Source of the DNA: OAS926 sp035503715
GTDB lineage: Bacteria; Pseudomonadota; Alphaproteobacteria; Rhizobiales; Rhizobiaceae
Direction: 5' to 3'
Assembly: GCA_035503715.1 (NCBI GenBank)
Contig: DATJTE010000180.1
Span: 10,543 to 74,542, forward strand
DNA: 64,000 nucleotides
Shown piece by piece: positions 44,599-51,991 of the stretch. A program made the position numbers and the translations under genes. The notes beneath the pieces were generated by a model, which saw only the letters and a list, made by a program, of their open reading frames with translations, did not search any database and was not told the DNA's origin. How positions within the stretch are numbered: position 1 is the stretch's first letter; each line of letters begins with the position of its first letter.

Positions 44599-47412
44599 AT
44601 GCGACACACGCAAATTCTGCATCAGGTCCCCTTCATCAACGGCACTCGGATCGTTTCAGGCGGACGCCGCGCGGCGCGGTTCGCGCACGCGAGGACGGGT
44701 CTCGCGACAACGTCGGCGGTCTGCGCGCTGATGGCCACCGGGCTCCTTGCGCTGTCCTCCGCGCCCGCTTTCGCGGAAGGCGGATGCGGTGGTGGATGCG
44801 GCCACGGCGGCGGCGACGAGATCATCAATCCGGGTCAGGAGGGCGAAGAGGGTGATGGTGGCGGCGCCGGCATCGCCGGCGGCAAGGGCGGCGATACCAG
44901 CAATATCTGGGGCGGTTCGACCGGCGGCTCCGGCGGCGCGCAGGGCAATAACGGCATCGGTGATGACGGTGGCACAGGTGGGTCCAGCAGCAGCCTCGAC
45001 TCCGATGGCGCCGGCGGCGGGGGCGGAGCACATGGCTTCGTCTGGAACGCGATCATCTACGACACCTACAAAGGTGGCGATGGCGGCTTGGGCGGTACAG
45101 GTTTCAATGGGGGTGGCGGCGGCGCCGGGGGCTGGGGCGCGGTCGTTTATACGCCCGGCGCCTATGACAGCGGCGAACTCGACGTGACCATCACGGGCGG
45201 AAAGGGAGGAGACGGAGGCCAAGGCGTCAAGGGTGATGGTGGTTTCGGAGGCAGCGGCGGCGTCGGGCTCGCCACATCGGGTTCCCTCATCCAGATCACG
45301 CTCAGCGCGTCGTCGACGGTGACGGGCGGTAAAGGCGGCAAGGGTGGCTCTGTCGTCAATTCAATATTTGGAGGCCAAGGCGGTGATGGCGGCCATGGCG
45401 TCGTGCTCGACGGCGGTACGCTCATCAATCTCGGAACAATCAAGGGCGGCGACGGCGGTGACGGCGGCTACATCACCAGCAACGCGTGGACCCCGGGCGG
45501 CGTCGGGGGATACGGCATCTATTCCACGACATCCGGCATCGTGATCGTCAACAACGGCACCATTTCCGGCGGCCAAGGCGGCTACGGCAATGGAGCACAG
45601 ATCAACGCAATCATTCTCGACGGCGGCAACAGCCGTCTCGAGTTGTGGAGCAAGTCGAACATCACCGGGAACGTCATCGCCACCAAGGGCACGGGAGACA
45701 CGCTGGCGCTGGGCGGAGACGACGACGGGACGTTCGACATGAGCCAGATCGGCGGCGCGGCAAAATATCAAGGCATCGAGAATTTCGACAAGAGCGGCAG
45801 CAGCACGTGGACGACGCGCAACAATGTGAATTTCACCGGGAGCGCGTCGGTGTCTGAAGGCACGCTGGTCGTGCACGGAACCATCCACGCCGCGAGCGTG
45901 ACCATTGCCAATGGTGCGACAGTCAGCGGTTCTGGCACTTTGTCCGGCTATACCTCGGTCGCCTCCGGCGGCACGCTTGCCGCGGGCGTGGCGAACAAGA
46001 CGCTGACGGTCGATGGCAATTTGAACCTTGCATCGGGCGCGAAACTCGCAGTGACGGCGCCGGGCAGCAGCATCGCGACATCGGGAACGGCGACGCTGCG
46101 CAACGGTGCGCTCGTACATATCGACGGGGGCGCGGTGACGCTCGGCGCGACCCATACGATCCTGACGGCGAATGGTGGCGTCACCGGCACATTCGGGATG
46201 GCGCGGGACTTTGCCTTCGTGGACGCCTTGCTCGACCATCAGGCGAACGCGGTCACGCTGACTGTCGACCGGAACGATGCAAGCTTCGCCAGCGTCGGCG
46301 CCAGCGCCAACCATGCGGCGGTATCGCCGGTGATCGAGGCCCTCGGGCTTGGCCACGACCTGCACGATGCCATGCTGATGCTGAGCGATCAGGAAGCGCG
46401 CGATGCCTTCGACCAGCTCTCTGGCGAAGCGGTCCAGGCGTCAGCAAGTATGGCCCTGATCGAGGACAGCGATTTTGTCCGCGACGTGGTCACCAACCGC
46501 ATCCGCGACGCCTTCGACGGGACCGCGTCCATGTCGGTCATGGGGTTTGGTCCGGACGAGGCGCAGGGAGATGCCTTCGCGGACCCCTACCGTTATGCCG
46601 CCTGGGGCACGGCCTTTGGCGGTTTTGGCGAGAACGAGGGCGATGGCAATGCCGCCGGGCTCGACCGGTCCAGCTTCGGCTTCCTGGCCGGCGGCGATGC
46701 GCTGGTCGCCGAGACCTGGCGTTTCGGCCTGTTCGCCGGCTACAGCCGTTCCTCCTTCGATGCGGACGAACGCGCCTCGTCCGGCAGCAGCAGCAACATC
46801 CATGTCGGCGCCTATGGCGGCACGGAGTTTGGCGCGCTGGCGCTGCGCTTCGGCGCCGCCTATTCCTGGCATCAGGTCGAGACCGAGCGGACGGTTGCCG
46901 TTGGCGGTTTTGCCGACCGGCTGACGGCGGAGTACGACGCTTCGACCGCGCAACTCTTCGGCGAGGCCGGCTACAAGATCGATGCAGGGCGGGCGACGTT
47001 CGAGCCGTTCGCGGGGCTTGCCTATGTGCATCTCGACACAGACGGCTTCACCGAGACGGGCGGACCAGCGGCACTGTCCGGCGGCGGGAGTTCAAACGGC
47101 GTCACCTTCACGACGCTGGGCTTACGCGCCTCCACTGGCTTCGCTATCGCCGGCATGCCGGCACGGGCGCGCGGCGCGGTTGCCTGGCGGCACGCCTTCG
47201 GCGATGTGACGCCGCTTTCCACGCACGCCTTCGCGGGTTCGTCCGCCTTCATCGTCGCGGGCACGCCGATCGCCAGGGATGCGCTGGTGCTGGAGGCCGG
47301 CCTCGATCTCGACCTCAGCGCGCGGGCGATGCTCGGCGTCTCCTATAACGGCCAGATCGGCGGTGGCGCTCACGACCACGCCTTCAGTGGAAATCTCAAG
47401 GTGAGGTTCTGA
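44599..47412 (+). CDS. glycine-rich autotransporter (type Va) outer membrane protein
   Basis: About 937 residues: an extended signal peptide of about 60 residues (N-terminal basic region then LATTSAVCALMATGLLALSS), a Gly-rich passenger of about 270 residues with repeated GGKGGDGG/GGDGGDGG units, a beta-helix-like part with ESGTLVVHGTIHAA and DGNLNLASGA blocks, a helical linker and a C-terminal beta-barrel of about 280 residues (AWGTAFGGFGENEGDG to NLKVRF), ending in Phe as barrel proteins do. It should be surface-exposed and may act in adhesion. The 44300-44598 gap before it holds only promoter-type sequence. Confidence 0.9.
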   Translation: MRHTQILHQVPFINGTRIVSGGRRAARFAHARTGLATTSAVCALMATGLLALSSAPAFAEGGCGGGCGHGGGDEIINPGQEGEEGDGGGAGIAGGKGGDTSNIWGGSTGGSGGAQGNNGIGDDGGTGGSSSSLDSDGAGGGGGAHGFVWNAIIYDTYKGGDGGLGGTGFNGGGGGAGGWGAVVYTPGAYDSGELDVTITGGKGGDGGQGVKGDGGFGGSGGVGLATSGSLIQITLSASSTVTGGKGGKGGSVVNSIFGGQGGDGGHGVVLDGGTLINLGTIKGGDGGDGGYITSNAWTPGGVGGYGIYSTTSGIVIVNNGTISGGQGGYGNGAQINAIILDGGNSRLELWSKSNITGNVIATKGTGDTLALGGDDDGTFDMSQIGGAAKYQGIENFDKSGSSTWTTRNNVNFTGSASVSEGTLVVHGTIHAASVTIANGATVSGSGTLSGYTSVASGGTLAAGVANKTLTVDGNLNLASGAKLAVTAPGSSIATSGTATLRNGALVHIDGGAVTLGATHTILTANGGVTGTFGMARDFAFVDALLDHQANAVTLTVDRNDASFASVGASANHAAVSPVIEALGLGHDLHDAMLMLSDQEARDAFDQLSGEAVQASASMALIEDSDFVRDVVTNRIRDAFDGTASMSVMGFGPDEAQGDAFADPYRYAAWGTAFGGFGENEGDGNAAGLDRSSFGFLAGGDALVAETWRFGLFAGYSRSSFDADERASSGSSSNIHVGAYGGTEFGALALRFGAAYSWHQVETERTVAVGGFADRLTAEYDASTAQLFGEAGYKIDAGRATFEPFAGLAYVHLDTDGFTETGGPAALSGGGSSNGVTFTTLGLRASTGFAIAGMPARARGAVAWRHAFGDVTPLSTHAFAGSSAFIVAGTPIARDALVLEAGLDLDLSARAMLGVSYNGQIGGGAHDHAFSGNLKVRF

Positions 47413-47563
47413 CTTTGCCGGCGGATCGGACAGCAACTCGCCCGGTTCGTCCAAGCGTTGCCGAGGTGCCTTCCACGCCGCTCTCCTGTAGGCTGCGCCT
47501 CATGGTTGCTTGAGCGTTCGCCATTTTTTCGCGGCGGTGAACGTGCCGGCGCCTGGCGGCTGA

Positions 47564-48556
47564 GTGGAGAAGCAGTTGAAGAAAAAGCCCGATCGAGGAG
47601 ACATTGCGCTGCAGCCCATCCTCGACGCCGTCGTCGCCGAGGTGCGCAAGGCCGCGCCGAAGCTCTACCGGGAGGCGGTCAGCCAAGCGAAGGCGCGAAA
47701 GAAGTCGCCGCCGGCCAAAGCGGACTTCGAGCGGTTCGGCATCGCGGTGTTCACGCGGGAGGGTGAGCTGTTCTCGGCCGGCAATGCGGGGTCAAGCTTC
47801 CCGCTGCAGTCGATCGCAAAAGTGTTCGCGCTGGAGATCGCGCTCGAGGCGCTCGGCGAAAAACTGTGGGCGCGAGTCGGGCGCGAGCCGTCCGGCGATC
47901 CGTTCAGCTCGATCATCGATCTCGAGCGCGACAAAGGCATTCCGCGCAACCCGTTCATCAATCCCGGCGCGCTGGTGGTGTGCGACGTGCTTGCGGGGCT
48001 GAGCGGATCGGGCAGGCGCGCCGGGCAGGTGGGCGCGTTCCTGAAAACGATGATCGAGGCGAAGTCGATCAAGCTCGATCCCGGCGTAATGAAGAGCGAC
48101 CGCACCGGCGGCAACCTCAACCGGTCGCACATGTACATGGCCAAGCATCACGGCAATCTCCACCATCCGGTCGAGGCGGTGATGGACGTCTACAAGGAAA
48201 ATTGCGCGATCAGGCTCGACTGCCGCGGGCTCGCCAGGGCCGGCCGCTTCCTGATGCAGGAGGGCGGGCTGCCGGGACGCGGGCAGGCCGCGGCGCGGCG
48301 GGCCCGGCGCATCCTGTCGATCATGATGTTGTGCGGGCAGTACGATGCGGCCGGCGATTTCGCCTATCGCGTCGGGCTGCCGGCGAAGTCGGGTGTGGGC
48401 GGCGGCATTCTGGCGATCGCGCCGCAGCGCGCCTCGATCGCGGTGTGGTCTCCGGCGCTCGACCCGATGGGCAACAGCGTGCTCGGCACGCTCGGGCTCG
48501 AGCTGCTCAGCGACAAGACGGACTGGTCGGTGTTCGGCACGATCAGATCGCAGTGA
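47564..48556 (+). CDS. glsA: glutaminase (serine-dependent, GlsA type)
   Basis: A 330-residue glutaminase hydrolysing glutamine to glutamate and ammonia. The beta-lactamase-like fold has catalytic Ser83 and Lys86 in SFPLQSIAKVFAL, then RNPFINPGALVV, a Tyr/Lys block MDVYKENCAIRL, and KSGVGGGILAIAPQ. Length matches the family. GTG start at 47564 follows no strong ribosome site. Family members contribute to acid resistance and nitrogen use; context gives no hint. Confidence 0.92.
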   Translation: MEKQLKKKPDRGDIALQPILDAVVAEVRKAAPKLYREAVSQAKARKKSPPAKADFERFGIAVFTREGELFSAGNAGSSFPLQSIAKVFALEIALEALGEKLWARVGREPSGDPFSSIIDLERDKGIPRNPFINPGALVVCDVLAGLSGSGRRAGQVGAFLKTMIEAKSIKLDPGVMKSDRTGGNLNRSHMYMAKHHGNLHHPVEAVMDVYKENCAIRLDCRGLARAGRFLMQEGGLPGRGQAAARRARRILSIMMLCGQYDAAGDFAYRVGLPAKSGVGGGILAIAPQRASIAVWSPALDPMGNSVLGTLGLELLSDKTDWSVFGTIRSQ

Positions 48557-48594
48557 ACATGCGCGGCTGACGGGCCGAAGCGCCTGACATTGCG

Positions 48595-48707
48595 GCTGCC
48601 GTTAGGGCGCCAGAACCGCCGCGCAGAGCCATCCGTAAGCCGTCTCTCGAAAAAAAGCTAATCGTTTCAGCCGTTTACACAGGTTTACCGTTTACCCTAA
48701 CGGCAGC
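48595..48707. promoter_or_regulatory. spaced 13-bp perfect inverted repeat and GTTTAC iterons before the coiled-coil gene
   Basis: GCTGCCGTTAGGG (48595-48607) and CCCTAACGGCAGC (48695-48707) are exact inverse copies 87 bases apart. Three GTTTAC units at 48673, 48683 and 48690 run into the right arm. It lies about 100 bases upstream of the gene at 48804. It may be a regulator-binding region looped between two sites, or a mobile-element footprint. Confidence 0.45.
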
Positions 48708-48803
48708 TTTTCCACACAACTGCTCAAAAGCACATTAGTGTCGCCTAATAACTTTTCGTTAAGCATCCGTGGTCCGATGCGGGGTTACGAGGGAGTAGTC
48801 GAT

Positions 48804-49883
48804 ATGAAACTGATGGAGATGTTCAAGCGCCAGAATGCGACGGATGAAGCATTCGAGGGCCTGGAGGAGGAGCTGAGCGACATGATCGCGGTCGAACTGG
48901 CGCCGCCGAGCGCGCCCGACGCGCTTGACATGGACATGTTCGGCGACATGGGCGAGGGCGTGGAGCAAACCGACGTTTCCGGCGAGGAGGGCAGCAGGCA
49001 GACGCCGTACACCGTGTCGCGGCTGGCCGAGCACAAGGCGTTCGAGAACGTGTTGCGGCAAACGCAGAACGATACCGAAATGGCGGCGTCCCTGCTCAGC
49101 AGGATCAAGGTGGCGCAGCATCATACGCGTGAATATCTGAACGCCGCCTACACGGCGATCCATCGCGCGAACGAACTGGAAGTCTCGGTCGCCAGGATGA
49201 CCGACGAGAACCGTGTGTTGCGCCGACACTACGACCAGTTCCAGCGCATTCGCGAGCAGTATGACAGCCTCACCGACGCGTTCAAGAAGCGGGAGGCCAA
49301 GCTGACGGAAACCGCGGACACGCTCCGGCAGAGCGCTTCGGCAGCCAAGCTCGAGAACATTGACCTCGGATCCAAGCTGAATGCGGCGATCGTCGAGCAG
49401 CAGGAAATCATGAACTCTCTGGCGGCGGCGAACCTGAAACTGGAAAGCATCAGCCGTGAAAACGAGATGCTGCGCGAGAAGCAGGTCAACCTGGCCGCTG
49501 ACAACGACCAGGCATCGCGCAAGCGGGCCGAGGCGGAGCGCAAGGCTGAAGAGGTCGGCGCCGCGCAGTCGCGGAGCAGGGAACAGATCAGCGAGATGAA
49601 CGCCAAGCTGGCGATGGCCGAGGCCGAGCGTCTGCGGCTGCAGAAACAGCTCGACGCCGTCAGCGCCGCACTGACCGAGACGAAGGAGACGCTCGCCACG
49701 CTGGAGATCGACGCGGCCGAGCAGGCGAAGCGCCAGGACGCCAACATTCAGTCCCTCAAGACCGAGCGAGACTCGCTGATGGCGCGCCTGACAGCGCGAG
49801 CCGAAAAGGAAGGCGAGGAAGGATCCCCGGACGCGGTGACCCACATCGCCCACGCAAGGCGGCGGGCAAAAAGCGCGGCGTAA
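48804..49883 (+). CDS. long coiled-coil protein of unknown function
   Basis: A 359-residue protein starting MKLMEMFKRQNATDEAFEGL. Residues 1-75 are acidic and disordered; residues about 80-330 form heptad-repeat helices, for example NDTEMAASLLSRIKVAQ, NRVLRRHYDQFQRIREQY, LRQSASAAKLENIDLGS, ERKAEEVGAAQSRSREQ; the tail ends HARRRAKSAA. No membrane segment. Its layout (short head, long rod, basic tail) recalls bacterial intermediate-filament-like or chromosome-associated coiled-coil proteins, but no homology claim is possible. GAGGGAG lies before the ATG. Promoter region holds a striking inverted repeat. Confidence 0.8.
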   Translation: MKLMEMFKRQNATDEAFEGLEEELSDMIAVELAPPSAPDALDMDMFGDMGEGVEQTDVSGEEGSRQTPYTVSRLAEHKAFENVLRQTQNDTEMAASLLSRIKVAQHHTREYLNAAYTAIHRANELEVSVARMTDENRVLRRHYDQFQRIREQYDSLTDAFKKREAKLTETADTLRQSASAAKLENIDLGSKLNAAIVEQQEIMNSLAAANLKLESISRENEMLREKQVNLAADNDQASRKRAEAERKAEEVGAAQSRSREQISEMNAKLAMAEAERLRLQKQLDAVSAALTETKETLATLEIDAAEQAKRQDANIQSLKTERDSLMARLTARAEKEGEEGSPDAVTHIAHARRRAKSAA

Positions 49884-49928
49884 AGCGTCAACGAAGAAGA
49901 CGGCGCGCAAGCAGCGCGCCGGTAAGCG

Positions 49929-50945
49929 TCAGTCGGCACACACCGCACTGTCCGCGTGCCGCGCCTCGCGCGCGACCTCGGCGGGATCGAGATGCCGCAG
50001 GAACGGCGTTTCGGCATAAGCCCGCACCACCAGATCGGCATTCGCGTCGGCATCGTAGTCGGCAAAGGCAGCGGTGACGTCGCCGGCGACACCGGCGTGG
50101 ACGGGCAGGGCTTTCAGCGGCGCGGCGCAGGCAAGGTCGAAACCGTCGAGGTCGATCTCACGGATCGCCGCGTTCTCTTCAGAGCGCCAACGCACCGTGC
50201 GCTCGGCCAGATCATAAACGACACTCCAGCGTGTCCAGCCAGGCTGAGCGACATCGGCCAGCGTCGCGAAGGCATGCGCGACCGGATCGGCCGGCGTGGC
50301 GCGCGCGGCCTCCGCGGCGCGGGCAAAACGCGCCAAAGACGAGATGCCGGTGACTGGCGAACTCGCTTCCACGAAGGCGGCGGAGTCCGCATAGGTGGAA
50401 TTGGCGAGCACCGGATGCGGCAAGCTCTCGCCCCGCCTTACCGTCATCGTGCCGGAGATGAACTCGACCACGGCCGCATTACCTGAGGCATCGGCCATTG
50501 CGTAGTGCAGCGGCACGCGGCTCTCGATGCGCACTGTGGCAGCGAGCGCCAGCGCTTCCTCGACGGTCGCCGAGGTGTCGAGCAGATGCTGCAGCCATTC
50601 CAGCACGCCGAGCGCCGGCCGCGCGTCCGCCGTCTCGTAGCGCGTCTCGTCAAGCCACATCTGGCTGACGAACGGGCCCGCCTCGTTCATGCCGCTCATT
50701 GGATTGTCGCGGCCGAACTGCGCGAACGTGACCGAGCCGTAGCGGCTCTCCCAGCGCACGGGATTGTTTACGACAGACGAGGTCTTCTGAAGCCCGCGCG
50801 GATTGATCAGCACCTGGCCGATGCCGGTGTCGAAATCATAATTGTAGGCGACGATGGGCCGGCCCGAACCGGTGAGCGCGATCGTCGTGCAGGCGAGCGC
50901 CGGCGTGGCGAGGAGTGCGGCGGAAAGGAGGAGGGGGAGGCGCAT
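49929..50945 (-). CDS. secreted linear amide C-N hydrolase (choloylglycine hydrolase family)
   Basis: A 338-residue Ntn-fold enzyme. The signal peptide MRLPLLLSAALLATPALA ends exactly before Cys19 (ACTTIALTG), which becomes the N-terminal nucleophile. Conserved features follow: VAYNYDFDTGIGQV, DNPMSGMNEAGPFVSQMWLDETRYE, and VLANSTYADS with the Asn and Arg sites of penicillin/bile-acid amidases. Members hydrolyse N-acyl amides such as N-acyl homoserine lactones, penicillin V or bile salts; the substrate is unknown. Location is periplasmic or outside the cell. Confidence 0.88.
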   Translation of the reverse strand: MRLPLLLSAALLATPALACTTIALTGSGRPIVAYNYDFDTGIGQVLINPRGLQKTSSVVNNPVRWESRYGSVTFAQFGRDNPMSGMNEAGPFVSQMWLDETRYETADARPALGVLEWLQHLLDTSATVEEALALAATVRIESRVPLHYAMADASGNAAVVEFISGTMTVRRGESLPHPVLANSTYADSAAFVEASSPVTGISSLARFARAAEAARATPADPVAHAFATLADVAQPGWTRWSVVYDLAERTVRWRSEENAAIREIDLDGFDLACAAPLKALPVHAGVAGDVTAAFADYDADANADLVVRAYAETPFLRHLDPAEVAREARHADSAVCAD

Positions 50946-50989
50946 AGGGTGAGTGTAGGAGGTTTGAGCGCGGGTGCAAGAATTGCCCC

Positions 50990-51030
50990 GACCCTACCCT
51001 CTCCCCGTAGAACGGGGAGAGGGGGTCGTC
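50990..51030. repeat. palindromic intergenic repeat, type A
   Basis: ACCCTACCCTCTCCCCGTAG with AACGGGGAGAGGGGG; near identical stem to 34022-34062. Confidence 0.7.
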
Positions 51031-51041
51031 AAAGTTGAGCC

Positions 51042-51728
51042 TCACTTCAGATTCCGGCGGCGCTCGAGTTCGGCCTCACTCGGCTGCTCGGCAGCAAAGG
51101 AGCCGCTCCTCACCTCGCCGTCGCGTTCGTAACGGGCTATCAGCGCACCGCTTTGCGACGCCGACGACCGGGTGAGACGGAAGCCGGCGGGGATAGCGCC
51201 GTCGCCGAACAGGCGTTTGCCCCTGCCGAGTACGAGCGGGAAGACGAGCAGGCGAAGCTCGTCGACCAGATCGTGTCTGAACAGCGTCTGGAGCAGTTCG
51301 GTCGAGCCCTGGGTGAGCAAAGCAGGGCCGTCGCCCTTCTTCAGCGCGCGCACGCCCGCGACAACGTCGTTGCCGAGCGACTCGCTGTTCACCCAATCGA
51401 GTGAGTCCGGGCGGTGGGTCGCGACGTATTTCGTCACCGCGTTAAAGCGCTCGGCGATAAAGGCGTTGCCTTCGTCGAAGGTGCCGGCGGCGCGATCCAA
51501 TTCCACATGCGGCCAGTGCGCGGCAAAAATGTCGTAGGTCTTGCGCCCGAGCAGCAGGTCGAACTGTTCGGAAAAGCTGTCGCTGATCTCCTGGCCGAGC
51601 GCGTCGTCAAAATAGTTGAAGACCCAGCCGCCATATTTGAAGCCGCCGGTCGGATCTTCTTCGGGTCCGCCCGGGGCCAGCATGACGCCGTCCAGGCTAA
51701 TCATGGCTCCGACGATGAGTTTGCGCAT
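51042..51728 (-). CDS. dihydrofolate reductase family protein (RibD C-terminal type)
   Basis: A 228-residue protein beginning MRKLIVGAMISLDGVMLAPG with the NADPH-binding DHFR-like fold: FDLLLGRKTYDIFAAHWPH, VATHRPDSLDW, LLTQGSTELLQTLFRHDLVDELRLL and VFPLVLGRGKRLFG. This group (YyaP/YwjB-like) is named for fold; true folate reductase or riboflavin activity is not shown. GGAGAAA precedes the ATG. Type A and type B repeats flank the gene. Confidence 0.9.
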   Translation of the reverse strand: MRKLIVGAMISLDGVMLAPGGPEEDPTGGFKYGGWVFNYFDDALGQEISDSFSEQFDLLLGRKTYDIFAAHWPHVELDRAAGTFDEGNAFIAERFNAVTKYVATHRPDSLDWVNSESLGNDVVAGVRALKKGDGPALLTQGSTELLQTLFRHDLVDELRLLVFPLVLGRGKRLFGDGAIPAGFRLTRSSASQSGALIARYERDGEVRSGSFAAEQPSEAELERRRNLK

Positions 51729-51814
51729 GGAGTTTCTCCTTCAGTGTTGAGGCCCAAAAGCGGCCCTTCACCGATACGACGAACGGGGTCGCGGGGAATC
51801 GACAGGGGTGGGAA

Positions 51815-51880
51815 ATCTCCGCACCCCCACCCGGCGCTTCGCGCCGACCTACCCACAAGGGGGAGGTAGCTGCCGCGAGC
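51815..51880. repeat. palindromic intergenic repeat, type B
   Basis: CACCCCCACCCGGCGCTTCG then CGCCGACC and CCCACAAGGGGGAGGTAG; same plan as 43843-43912, 57298-57355 and 61183-61240. Confidence 0.7.
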
Positions 51881-51991
51881 CTGTCATCAGATTTTCGAAA
51901 AATTGAAATATTGAACACAGTCAAAAGGCGCGATGTTTCCGATGTCCTGGATTTATGCTTGGATCGACAAAGTAATGAGGGGAGATCAGCC

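Noticed and set aside
44800..45600. Repetitive GGxGG-coding sequence considered as a repeat array or CRISPR
   Set aside because: The repetition comes from a glycine-rich protein reading frame, with no constant-length direct repeats or spacers.
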